Source: DASRHG01 sp035650655
GTDB lineage: Bacteria > Desulfobacterota > Binatia > DP-6
NCBI GenBank assembly: GCA_035650655.1
Contig: DASRHG010000159.1
Coordinates: forward strand, 1-33,270
Length of the DNA: 33,270 bases
Direction of reading: 5' to 3'
In this document: piece after piece, positions 1 to 7,885 of the stretch
How positions within the stretch are numbered: the stretch's first letter is position 1
Layout of the letters: every line of letters begins with the position of its first letter
The notes under the pieces: generated by a model
The model's input: only the letters and a program-made list of their open reading frames with translations
Databases searched by the model: none
What the model was told of the DNA's origin: nothing
Translations under genes and position numbers: made by a program

Positions 1-906
1 TGCCCCACGTCCGCGCCGTGCGGGTCACCCGACGCCGCCGCATCCACGTTCGTCGCGCGGCTGGGCGCAGGACAACGACTTCCCGTACGGGATCGTGGTT
101 CGCATCTACGTCGACGGCGTGCTCGTGCACGCGATGGTGGCCGACGGCTGTCGTCCCGACGTCAACTGCCACGCGTTTCACTGGCCGCACGCGCGCCCTT
201 CGGCGCCGGCAACCACACCGTGGCGGTGTACGGCATTGGCATGAACCCGGCGGGCCAGCCCGATGGTGACGATCCGCCGATCGCCGGCTCGCCGAAGACG
301 ATCCCCTCGAACGTCCCAGGCCTCGCCTTCCAGCAGGGCGTTCAGGTCGGGGACGCGTACGCGCGCGTCGACTACCGTCGTCGACTACACCGGACCGTGC
401 ACGCTCGGTAACCACCCGCAGGAGATGCCGGCCTTTTCACGACGGACGGCCTCAGCTCGAAGTTCTACTATTACGCGGGCCCACGCCCGTACGCCGACGT
501 GAGCGGCGCCGTCAGCGTCCTCCAGACCGGCGGGCCGAGCGCGCGGTTCGTCGCGCTACCCGGCTACGCGAAGCGACCCGACAAGGCGAGCCTGCCATGG
601 CCGCCGATCGGTCAGCCGGGCGGGCCGATCGCACAGGCGACCGAGGGCTGGTGGGGCGTGTGCAGTCAGGACGAGCAGCAGTGCCTGACGATCGCGACCT
701 ACAGCGACCTGTCGCTCTTTGCGAGCATGAACCGCCACCCGAACGGCACCGGGTACCTGACACCGGTCGGCTTCTTCAACCTCCATCCCGGCGCGCACTG
801 CGCCTTCAGCGTGTACCTCTTCCCCTACAAGTACGACGCGATCGTGGGCGGAAAGACGATCCGACAGCGGATATACGAGCTTCACTGCACCAACGGCTGC
901 TGCTGA
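1..906 (+). pseudogene. Frame-broken 3' part of a secreted beta-rich protein (left-edge partial)
   Basis: Protein-like sequence continues across this stretch only if the reading frame changes at least three times. Frame 2 from about 59 reads GWAQDNDFPYGIVVRIYVDG. Frame 1 from about 199 reads HTVAVYGIGMNPAG. Frame 2 near 372-430 reads VVDYTGPCTLGNHPQEMP. Frame 1 from about 431 to the TGA at 904-906 reads LFTTDGLSSKFYYYAG and then an uninterrupted 135-residue tail. The GWAxDxD...VYVDG...HTVxVYGI pattern resembles a module common in bacterial secreted proteins; I do not know its ligand. The intact tail is rich in Cys, Tyr and Gly and ends in CTNGCC. The breaks lie within 250 bases at the contig edge, so sequencing or assembly indels are as likely as true decay. 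The 3' end overlaps the convergent gene at 882 by 25 bases. Confidence 0.55.
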
Positions 907-2123
907 GCGGCCGAGGCGGGGCGCAAGCCGCGGATCGCGTCCGCGAGCGCGCGGCGGGCGGACGCCGGGCAGAGCGGCTCGTCGACCGCCGCCGCGATCC
1001 TGCCGGCGTCGGCGGCGGCGAGGGCCGCGGGCTCCCGCGCGACGTCCGCGGCGCGCGCGACGATCGCGTTCGTGAGCCGCGCGAGCGCGGGGCGCGCGTC
1101 GCGCGCGAGGTCGAGCGCGGCGACCGGCGGACGGCGGTCGCGCGGCGTCGCGAGCCACGCCGACTCGACCGCGCGGGCGGCCGCGATCGCGGCGCGGAAG
1201 AGCGCTTCGGTGGAGTCGGCGTCGAGCCCAGCGCCGGCCGCCCGCGCGCGCGCCGCCGCGACCACGCGCGCCTCCTGCGCCCGGTCCTCGACCGGGAGCC
1301 CGGCCGCCTCCTTCGCCGCGGCGACGGACGGCATGAGCCCGAGCCGGAGGTCGAGGAGCGCCGCGAGCGCGGAGAGGTCCGAGTCGAAGCGCGTCCGGCG
1401 CGCCGCGTACGCGTCGCCGAGCCAGTCCTCGCGGAGCCCGGCGAGCGTCCCGTCCGCCTCGCGCTCCGCGAGCCACGCGTCGAGCGCGCCCACGAGCGCG
1501 GGGTCGCCGCCGAGGTACGCCTTGCGGTCGTGCGACAGCGGGCCGAGGCGATGCCCGAAGCCCTGCGCGTCCGCCTCGAGCGCGTCGAGCACGATCGCCT
1601 CGACCGCGCCCGTCGCGAGCATCTCCCCGAGCCGCTCGTTGTCGTCCGTCGTCAGGATCTCGGCATGCGGGAAGGCACGCCGGGCGACCCGCTCGAGGTG
1701 GCCGCCGCGGTTCACGCCGATGCGGCCCCCCACGCGATCGAGATCCCGGACCCGCGCGGCCACGCCGTAGCGCGTGACGGCGACGGCGTCCGTCTCGACG
1801 ACGGGCCGCGTGAAGGTGCCGGCGAGGACGCGGTCGGCCCGCATCGTGACGCCGCTCATCGCGACGTCGAAGCGGCCGGCGGCGAGGTCCCGCTCGAGGT
1901 CCGGCCAGCGGAAGCGGACGAGGACGATGCCGCGCCCGGTGTCGCGCGCGAAGCGGCGCGCCACCTCGACGTCGAAGCCGACGACGTCCTCGCCCCGCGC
2001 GACGGCGAAGGGCGGGTAGTCCGCGCTGACGCCCACGCGGAGCGGCGGGAGGGGCGGGTCGGGGGGGACCCGGGCGCACGCCGCCAGGACGAGCAGCGGG
2101 ACGAGGAGGCGGAGGCGCGTCAG
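882..2123 (-). CDS. Lipoprotein fusion: cyclohexadienyl dehydratase-like (PheC) binding-protein domain plus gamma-class chorismate mutase (AroQ)
   Basis: About 413 residues. The N-terminal half (about 30-235) is a periplasmic solute-binding fold of the PheC type: VGVSADYPPF, GFDVEVARR, RWPDLERDLAAGRFDVAMSG. The C-terminal part (about 250-335) has the gamma AroQ pattern RLGLMPSVAAAKEAAGLPVE, later AGLDADS and FRAAIAAARAVES. PheC turns prephenate or arogenate into phenylpyruvate or phenylalanine, and AroQ makes prephenate from chorismate, so the fusion could perform two consecutive steps outside the cytoplasm. The first conventional start, GTG at 2036, begins inside the PheC domain. Extending in frame gives LTRLRLLVPLLVLAAC, a lipoprotein signal with its Cys at residue 16. 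The only start available there is CTG at 2123-2121, which overlaps the dapB stop as CTGA. I take that start, with moderate confidence. The domain calls are strong; phenylalanine synthesis as the role is inference. Confidence 0.85.
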   Translation of the reverse strand: MTRLRLLVPLLVLAACARVPPDPPLPPLRVGVSADYPPFAVARGEDVVGFDVEVARRFARDTGRGIVLVRFRWPDLERDLAAGRFDVAMSGVTMRADRVLAGTFTRPVVETDAVAVTRYGVAARVRDLDRVGGRIGVNRGGHLERVARRAFPHAEILTTDDNERLGEMLATGAVEAIVLDALEADAQGFGHRLGPLSHDRKAYLGGDPALVGALDAWLAEREADGTLAGLREDWLGDAYAARRTRFDSDLSALAALLDLRLGLMPSVAAAKEAAGLPVEDRAQEARVVAAARARAAGAGLDADSTEALFRAAIAAARAVESAWLATPRDRRPPVAALDLARDARPALARLTNAIVARAADVAREPAALAAADAGRIAAAVDEPLCPASARRALADAIRGLRPASAAQQQPLVQ

Positions 2124-2929
2124 AGGCCGAGCACGTCCCGCATCGAGTAGACGCCCGGCGGGCGGGCGGCCACCCAGCGCGCCGCCCGGAGCGCGCCGCG
2201 CGCGAGGCAGTCGCGGCTCTGCGCGCGGTGGACCAGCTCGAGCCGCTCCCCGAGCCCCGCGAACACGACCGTGTGGTCGCCGACCACGTCGCCCCCGCGG
2301 AGCGCGACCACGCCGATCTCCTCCGGCCGCCGCGCGCCGACGAGCCCCGCGCGCTGGAGCACGCCCGCGCGCGTGAAGTCCTGCCCGCGTGCCGCCGCGA
2401 CGGCGCGGCCGAGCGCCAGCGCCGTGCCGCTCGGCGCGTCCTTCTTCCCGTGGTGGTGCAGCTCGACGATCTCGGCCTCGAAGCTCGGGTCGAGGAGGCG
2501 CGCCGCCTGCGCCACGAGCTCCGCGAGCACGGTCACGCCGGCGCTGAAGTTGGCGGCGATCACGGCGCGCGTGCGGGCGGCGAGCGTCCGGAGCTCGCGA
2601 TCCTCGCCGGCGTCGAGGCCCGTCGTGCCGACGACGAGGGCGGCGCCGCGCTCGGAGGCGACGCGGGCGTGCGCGAGCGTCGCGGCCGGCACCGTGAAGT
2701 CGATCACCACCTGCTCGGCGCGGCAGATGGGCCCGAGCTCCGTGACCACGGGGACGCCGAGGCGGGCGCCGCCCGCGACCTCGCCGGCGTCGCGCCCGAC
2801 GGCGGCGTGTCCGGGCGCCTCGACCGCCCCGGCGACGCGGAGGCCCGCGTCCTCGCGGGCGAGCGCGAGGAGCAGCCGTCCCATCCGCCCGGCGGCGCCG
2901 CAGACGACGACCGGGATCGGCTCAGACAA
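2120..2929 (-). CDS. dapB: 4-hydroxy-tetrahydrodipicolinate reductase
   Basis: Cytoplasmic NAD(P)H-dependent enzyme of the lysine/meso-diaminopimelate pathway, reducing the DapA product to tetrahydrodipicolinate. The 269-residue protein has the nucleotide-binding loop GAAGRMG at 11-17, VGTTG at 100-104, NFSAGV at 127-132, and the family signature EIVELHHHGKKDAPSGTA at 153-170, which holds the catalytic His pair and substrate-binding Lys163. Length is normal for DapB. Its ATG lies inside the end of dapA (8-base overlap), and its TGA overlaps the start proposed for the following lipoprotein gene, so it is an internal member of a tightly coupled operon read from dapF. I see no defect. Confidence 0.97.
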   Translation of the reverse strand: MSEPIPVVVCGAAGRMGRLLLALAREDAGLRVAGAVEAPGHAAVGRDAGEVAGGARLGVPVVTELGPICRAEQVVIDFTVPAATLAHARVASERGAALVVGTTGLDAGEDRELRTLAARTRAVIAANFSAGVTVLAELVAQAARLLDPSFEAEIVELHHHGKKDAPSGTALALGRAVAAARGQDFTRAGVLQRAGLVGARRPEEIGVVALRGGDVVGDHTVVFAGLGERLELVHRAQSRDCLARGALRAARWVAARPPGVYSMRDVLGL

Positions 2930-3797
2930 GCCCGAACTCGCGGAGCGCCGACTCGACGACCGCCCGGTTTCTGCTCGTCATCGGCGTGAGCGGGAGGCGG
3001 AACTCGTCGGCGCACTTCCCCATGAACGCGAGGGCCGTCTTCACGCCGATCGGGTTCACCTCGAGCGTCATGAGGGCCTGCACGAGCGGGAAGAGCCGCC
3101 GCATGAGCGTCCGGCCGCGCTCGAGGTCGCCGGCGCGCACCGCCGTCGCGAGCTCGGCGAACTGCTTCGGGACGACGTTCGCGGTGACCGAGATGACGCC
3201 CGCCCCGCCGGCGGCCAGGATGGGGAGCGTCAGGATGTCGTCGCCGGAATAGACCGCGAAGTCGGGACCGCAGGCCATCATCGTCTCGATCACCTGCGCG
3301 AGCGAGCCCGTCGCCTCCTTGACGCCGACGACGTTCGGCACGCGCGCGAGCCGCCCGAGGGTCTCGGGGCTGATGTTGGACGCCGTCCGGCCCGGGATGT
3401 TGTAGACGATGATCGGCAGGCGCGCGGCCTCGGCGACGGCGGCGTAGTGACGGTAGATGCCCTCCTGCGTCGGCTTGTTGTAGTAGGGCGAGATCATGAG
3501 CGCGGCGTCGGCGCCCGCGTCGGCCGCGCCGCGCGTCAAGCGGATCGCCTCCGCGGTCGAGTTCGACCCCGTGCCCGCGACGACGGGGACGCGCGTCCGC
3601 ACGACCTTCACGACGTGGGCGATGAGCGCGAGGTGCTCGTCGTGCGTGAGCGTCGCGGACTCGCCCGTCGAGCCGCACGGGACGACGCCGTGCGTGCCCT
3701 CCGCGATCTGCCACTCGACGAGGTCCGTCATGGCGGCGAAGTCGATCGCGCCGTTGCGGAACGGCGTCACGAGCGCCGTGAGCGAGCCGGTGATCAT
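2922..3797 (-). CDS. dapA: 4-hydroxy-tetrahydrodipicolinate synthase
   Basis: Condenses pyruvate with aspartate semialdehyde, the committed step towards diaminopimelate and lysine. The protein has 291 residues, the usual DapA length. It begins MITGSLTALVTPF and has GSTGES at 42-47, SPYYNKPTQEGIYRHY at 103-118, VYNIPGRT at 131-138 and the Schiff-base lysine Lys160 in VGVKEATGS. It follows dapF with no spacer: the dapF TAG is immediately followed by the dapA ATG. It overlaps dapB by 8 bases. This packing implies one dapF-dapA-dapB transcript. Confidence 0.97.
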   Translation of the reverse strand: MITGSLTALVTPFRNGAIDFAAMTDLVEWQIAEGTHGVVPCGSTGESATLTHDEHLALIAHVVKVVRTRVPVVAGTGSNSTAEAIRLTRGAADAGADAALMISPYYNKPTQEGIYRHYAAVAEAARLPIIVYNIPGRTASNISPETLGRLARVPNVVGVKEATGSLAQVIETMMACGPDFAVYSGDDILTLPILAAGGAGVISVTANVVPKQFAELATAVRAGDLERGRTLMRRLFPLVQALMTLEVNPIGVKTALAFMGKCADEFRLPLTPMTSRNRAVVESALREFGLV

Positions 3798-4634
3798 CTA
3801 TACCTCCACCCGTCCCTCGAAGGCCTCGACCGCGTCGCCGCGCATGAGCACGCGGTCGTCGGCGCGCCAGTCGATCTCGAGCTCGCCGCCGGGGAGCCGG
3901 ACGACCACCTGCCGGCCCGTCCGCCCGGTGCGCGCCGCGGCGACCGCCGCCGCGCAGGCGCCCGTCCCGCACGCCATCGTCTCGCCCGCCCCGCGCTCCC
4001 AGACGCGCATGTCGAGCCGCTCGCGCGACACGACGCGGATGAACTCCGTGTTCACGCGCTTCGGGAAGAACGGGTGGTGCTCGAAGCGCGGCCCGAGCGC
4101 GGCGAGGTCGAGCGACGCGATCTCGTCGAGGAAGACGACGCAGTGCGGGTTCCCCATCGAGAGGCACGTGACGCGCCACTCCCGCCCGGCCACCGCGAGC
4201 GGCCGCTCGACGACCTCGCCGTCGGCGTCGACGGGGATCGCGCGGCCGTCCCAGACGGGCACGCCCATGTCCACCGTCACGCGGACGACCCGGTCGCGCT
4301 CGACGTCGCTGTGCACGACCTTCACGCCGGCGTCGGTCTCGAGCGTGAGGGGGTTCTTCCGGATGAGCCCGCGGTCCCACACGAACTTCGCGAGGCCGCG
4401 GATGCCGTTGCCGCACATCTCGGCGCGGCTGCCGTCGGCGTTGTAGATCGCCATGCGTCCGTCGGCGTCGACCGAGGGCAGGAGGAGGATGAGCCCGTCG
4501 GCACCGATGCCGCGGCGGCGGTCGCAGAGGCGGCGCGCGAGCGCGGCGGGCTCCCCCGGCAGGCCGTCCCGCGCGTCGACGTAGACGAAGTCGTTCGCGG
4601 TGCCGTGGAGCTTCACGAAGGGCAGGATGGCCAT
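3798..4634 (-). CDS. dapF: Diaminopimelate epimerase
   Basis: Cofactor-independent racemase converting LL- to meso-diaminopimelate for peptidoglycan and lysine. The 278-residue protein has the two catalytic cysteines in their usual motifs: Cys74 in AEMCGNGIRG and Cys222 in ETMACGTGACA. It starts MAILPFVKLHGTANDFVYVD, matching the family N-terminus. It is the first gene of the minus-strand operon dapF-dapA-dapB-lipoprotein and is divergent from lysA, with about 114 bases between the two starts. A sigma-70-like promoter lies so close upstream that the leader would be under 10 bases. Confidence 0.96.
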   Translation of the reverse strand: MAILPFVKLHGTANDFVYVDARDGLPGEPAALARRLCDRRRGIGADGLILLLPSVDADGRMAIYNADGSRAEMCGNGIRGLAKFVWDRGLIRKNPLTLETDAGVKVVHSDVERDRVVRVTVDMGVPVWDGRAIPVDADGEVVERPLAVAGREWRVTCLSMGNPHCVVFLDEIASLDLAALGPRFEHHPFFPKRVNTEFIRVVSRERLDMRVWERGAGETMACGTGACAAAVAAARTGRTGRQVVVRLPGGELEIDWRADDRVLMRGDAVEAFEGRVEV

Positions 4635-4649
4635 GCGCGCCCGCCGACC

Positions 4650-4677
4650 CTTACAATGCGCTCGCTTGCAGGGTCAA
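4650..4677 (-). promoter_or_regulatory. Candidate sigma-70 promoter for the dapF operon
   Basis: On the minus strand TTGACC (4677-4672) is followed after 16 bases by TGTAAG (4655-4650), giving 5/6 and 4/6 matches to the -35 and -10 consensus in otherwise very GC-rich DNA. The predicted transcription start, near 4643, is only about 9 bases before the dapF ATG at 4634, which leaves little room for a Shine-Dalgarno sequence. This is a sequence match only. Confidence 0.4.
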
Positions 4678-4748
4678 CCGCGGGCGTCGGCACGCTCGTG
4701 CACGAGGGCCGTTTGCATTCGCGGCGCGGATGCTCTTCTCTCCGGCCG

Positions 4749-5978
4749 ATGCTCCTCGACGCCCGCGACGCGGCCCGTGTGCGCGAACGCTTCGGCACGC
4801 CGTGCTACGTCTACGATCGCGCCGCGCTCGAGGCGGCGGCCGCGCGCGCACTCGCGTTCCCGCACGCCTTCGGCTTCACGCTCCGCTACGCGATGAAGGC
4901 GAACCCCAACCGCGCCGTGCTGGCGCTCTTCCGGGACCTGGGCCTCCACGTCGACGCGTCGAGCGACTTCGAGGTGGAGCGCGCGCTCCGCGCGGGCTTC
5001 GCACCCGACCGCATCCAGCTCACCTCGCAGGTGCCGTCGCGGCGGCTCGAGGACTTCGTGGCGCGCGGCGTCCTCTACACCGCCTGCTCGCTCCACCAGC
5101 TCGACCGCTTCGGCCGAGCGCTCGCGGGCCACGAGGTGACGATCCGCGTGAACCCGGGGCTCGGGAGCGGCTCGACGAACCGGACGAACACGGGCGGCCC
5201 CGCCTCGAGCTTCGGGATCTGGCACGCCTACCTGGAGGACGCGAAGGCGCTCGCCGCGCGCCACGGGGTGGTGATCCGCCGGCTCCACACCCACATCGGC
5301 TCGGGGAGCGACCCGGCCGTGTGGACGGCGGTCGCGCGCCTCGTCCTCGACATCGCCGCCCGCCTCCCGGACGTGACCCGGGTGAGCCTCGGCGGCGGGT
5401 TCAAGGTGGCGCGCGTCCCGGGCGAGCAGGCGACCGACCTCGCCCTGGTCGGCGCCGCCGTGCGGGACGCGTTCGTCGACTTCGAGCGGCGGACGGGCCG
5501 CGCGCTCCACCTCGAAATCGAGCCGGGGACGTACCTGGTCGCGAACGCCGGGGCCGTCGTCGCGACCTGCGTCGACGTGGTCGACACCGGCGCCGACGGC
5601 TACTGCTTCGCGAAGCTCGACGCCGGCATGACGGAGGTGACGCGGCCGTCGCTCTACGGCGCGCAGCACCCGATCACGGTGCTGGCCGACCGGCCGCCCG
5701 CGCGCGTCGTCTTCGTCGGGCCGTGCTGCGAGTCGGGCGACATCCTCACGCCGGCACCCGGCGATCCCGAGGCGCTCGTCCCGCGCGAGGTCCCGCGGCC
5801 GGCGGTTGGGGACCTCGTCGTCGTCGGGGGCGCGGGCGCGTACTGCGCCGCCATGTCGGTCGCGAACTACAACTCGTATCCCCGCGCGCCCGAGGTGCTG
5901 CGCGAGCGCGACGGGACCCTCCGGCTCGTGCGGGAGCGCGAGACGCTCGACCAGCTGCTCGCGAACGAGCGCGGCTGA
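4749..5978 (+). CDS. lysA: Diaminopimelate decarboxylase
   Basis: PLP enzyme of alanine-racemase fold type III that decarboxylates meso-diaminopimelate to lysine. The 409-residue protein has the PLP lysine Lys50 in RYAMKANPN, HTHIGSG at 180-186, SLGGGFKV at 213-220, EIEPGTYLV at 256-264, the active-site CCESGDIL near 326-333 and YNSYPRAPE near the C-terminus. The frame is open far upstream, but family homology begins at the ATG at 4749 (MLLDARDAARVRERFGTPCYVYD), so I start there. It is on the plus strand, divergent from dapF and convergent with the argH-linked lipoprotein gene (6-base gap), while its usual partners on both sides are on the minus strand. This suggests a local inversion of lysA. 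Confidence 0.95.
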   Translation: MLLDARDAARVRERFGTPCYVYDRAALEAAAARALAFPHAFGFTLRYAMKANPNRAVLALFRDLGLHVDASSDFEVERALRAGFAPDRIQLTSQVPSRRLEDFVARGVLYTACSLHQLDRFGRALAGHEVTIRVNPGLGSGSTNRTNTGGPASSFGIWHAYLEDAKALAARHGVVIRRLHTHIGSGSDPAVWTAVARLVLDIAARLPDVTRVSLGGGFKVARVPGEQATDLALVGAAVRDAFVDFERRTGRALHLEIEPGTYLVANAGAVVATCVDVVDTGADGYCFAKLDAGMTEVTRPSLYGAQHPITVLADRPPARVVFVGPCCESGDILTPAPGDPEALVPREVPRPAVGDLVVVGGAGAYCAAMSVANYNSYPRAPEVLRERDGTLRLVRERETLDQLLANERG

Positions 5979-5984
5979 CGCCGC

Positions 5985-6488
5985 TCAGCCCGGCGCGCCG
6001 GGCGCCGGCTCCGCCGCCGGCGGCTTCTCCACGGGCGGCGCCTCCTCCGACGGCGCGGCCGCGCCGAACCGGATCGCGACCGGGCCGGCCCACGCGCTCC
6101 GGTAGCCGTCCAGGGTGCGCGAGCGCACCCGATAGAGGTAGCGGCGCCCGGGCGACGCCTCGGTGTCCGTCCACTCGATCCGCCGCGCCTTCCGGAAGCG
6201 GGTGCGGTCGTCGAGCGTGATCTCGCCGATCCGGTCCCACGTCGGCCGCTCGCCGTCGGCGGCCGCGCGCTCGATCTCGAATCCGTCGAGGTCGTTCATC
6301 TTGCGGCCGCCCGTGTAGCGGAGCGGGCGGAGCCAGCTCAGCCGGACGCCCTCCGGCGTCGCCACGGCCGCGAGCCCCTCCGCGGTCTCGGGGCGCACCA
6401 GCTCGGGCGCGATCGGGACGCTCTTGCGGCCGCAGGCGGCGCCGACCGCCGCGACGACCGCGAGCGCGAGCACGACGCGGGCGCTCAT
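5985..6488 (-). CDS. LptM-like lipoprotein with a fibronectin type III-like domain
   Basis: A 167-residue predicted lipoprotein. Its signal MSARVVLALAVVAAVGAAC puts the lipidated Cys at residue 19, directly followed by GRKSVPIAPE. That resembles the short CGxKGPxxxPE segment of LptM/YifL, the lipoprotein that helps mature the LPS translocon. LptM is only a few dozen residues long, whereas here residues 35-145 form a fibronectin III-like region (VRLSWLRP, DGFEIERA, YLYRVRSRTLDGYRSAW) and a Pro/Ala-rich tail follows. The start codon overlaps the argH stop as ATGA. Position between argH and lysA/dapF matches where lptM-type genes sit in related genomes (from memory). Assignment to LptM rests on this context and the short motif, so it is tentative; the lipoprotein and FN3 calls are firmer. 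Confidence 0.7.
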   Translation of the reverse strand: MSARVVLALAVVAAVGAACGRKSVPIAPELVRPETAEGLAAVATPEGVRLSWLRPLRYTGGRKMNDLDGFEIERAAADGERPTWDRIGEITLDDRTRFRKARRIEWTDTEASPGRRYLYRVRSRTLDGYRSAWAGPVAIRFGAAAPSEEAPPVEKPPAAEPAPGAPG

Positions 6489-7885
6489 CGGGCGTCCCGC
6501 CGGGCCGCGCGCGCGAGCTGGCGCGCGACCTCGCGCGGCGCCGTGCCGCCGAGGACGCGCCGACGGGCGACGGAGCGCGCGGGCGTGAGCCCCCGGACGA
6601 GCGCGGGCGAGAGGAGCGGGGAGTGCCGGCGGAGCACGGCCGCGTCGAGGTCCCGGAGCGGCGTCCCCGTCGCGAGACAGTGGCGCACGAGGCCGCCGAC
6701 GATCGCGTGCGCGCGCCGGAAGGGCACGCCGCGCTCGACGAGGAGGTCGGCGAGGTCGGTCGCGAGGAGGAGCCCGTCGGCCGCCGCGGCCATGCGCTTC
6801 GTGTCGAAGCGGAGCGCGGGGAGCATGGCCGTCAGCACCTCGAGCGAGGCGCGGAGCGTGCGCGCGGCGTCGAAGAGCGCGGGCTTGTCCTCCTGGAGGT
6901 CGCGGTCGTAGGCGAGCGGGAGGCCCTTCAGCACGGTAAGCAGCGCGACGAGCGCGCCGATCACGCGTCCCGTCTTGCCGCGGACCAGCTCGGCGACGTC
7001 CGGGTTCTTCTTCTGCGGCATCATCGAGCTGCCGGTCGCGAACGCGTCGGGCAGGAGGACGAAGCCGAACTCCTCCGTCGACCAGAGGACCAGCTCCTCG
7101 GCGAGCCGCGAGAGGTGGACGGCGGCGATCGCGGCGGCGGCCAGGAACTCGGCGGCCGCGTCCCGGTCGGAGACGGCGTCGATGCTGTTCGCCGTGACGC
7201 GCGCGAAGCCGAGGCGCCGCGCGACCCGCGCGCGGTCGAGCGGGAAGCCGGCGCCGGCGAGCGCGCCCGCGCCGAGCGGCAGCTCGTCGGCGCGCGCCCG
7301 ACAGTCGCGGAACCGGCCGCGGTCGCGGTCGAGCATCGCGTGGTAGGCGAGGAGGTGGTGGGCGAGGAGCACGGGCTGTGCGCGCTGGAGGTGGGTGTAG
7401 CCCGGGACGAGCGCGCGGGCGTGGCGCCGCGCGACGCCGACGAGCGCATGCTGGAGCGCGGCGAGCGCACGGTCCATCGCCTGGCACTCGGCGCGGAGCC
7501 AGAGCCGGAGGTCGAGCGCCACCTGGTCGTTCCGGCTCCGGCCGGTGTGGAGCCTCCCGCCGACGGGGCCGGCGATCTCCGTCACGCGGCGCTCGATCGC
7601 CATGTGGATGTCCTCGTCGGAGGCCCGGAAGCGGAAGCGGCCCTCCGCGAGCTCGCGCTCGACGCGCGCGAGCGCGCGCCGGAGCCGCGCGCCTTGGCGC
7701 GGCGTGAGGAGCCGCGCGCGGACGAGCGCCTCGACGTGCGCGACGCTCCCCGCGACGTCGTGCGGCCAGAGCGGCAGGTCGTCGGAGGCGGTGAAGGTCT
7801 CGACCACGCGGGCCGTCGGCGCGGCCATCCGTCCCGCCCACGCCTTCGTCGCCCGCGCGCGTCTCCGAGCGCGGCGCCGGCTCAT
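6485..7885 (-). CDS. argH: Argininosuccinate lyase
   Basis: Last step of arginine synthesis: splits argininosuccinate into arginine and fumarate. The 466-residue protein belongs to the fumarase/aspartase superfamily, with DVAGSVAH at 43-50, TGRSRNDQVALD at 114-125, YTHLQRAQP at 163-171 and the signature GSSMMPQKKNPD at 285-296 holding the catalytic serine. The ATG at 7885 overlaps the argG stop (ATGA), and its own stop overlaps the lipoprotein start in the same way. The N-terminal 12 residues are Arg-rich and unlike the family; a later start is possible but would lose the coupling overlap. Confidence 0.96.
   Translation of the reverse strand: MSRRRARRRARATKAWAGRMAAPTARVVETFTASDDLPLWPHDVAGSVAHVEALVRARLLTPRQGARLRRALARVERELAEGRFRFRASDEDIHMAIERRVTEIAGPVGGRLHTGRSRNDQVALDLRLWLRAECQAMDRALAALQHALVGVARRHARALVPGYTHLQRAQPVLLAHHLLAYHAMLDRDRGRFRDCRARADELPLGAGALAGAGFPLDRARVARRLGFARVTANSIDAVSDRDAAAEFLAAAAIAAVHLSRLAEELVLWSTEEFGFVLLPDAFATGSSMMPQKKNPDVAELVRGKTGRVIGALVALLTVLKGLPLAYDRDLQEDKPALFDAARTLRASLEVLTAMLPALRFDTKRMAAAADGLLLATDLADLLVERGVPFRRAHAIVGGLVRHCLATGTPLRDLDAAVLRRHSPLLSPALVRGLTPARSVARRRVLGGTAPREVARQLARAARRDAR

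Noticed and set aside
2271..5978. A 1235-residue open frame on the plus strand running through dapB, dapA and dapF into lysA
   Set aside because: Only the part from 4749 has protein-family similarity; the upstream part is Arg/Ala/Asp-rich low-complexity antisense to three well-identified genes, an effect of high GC.
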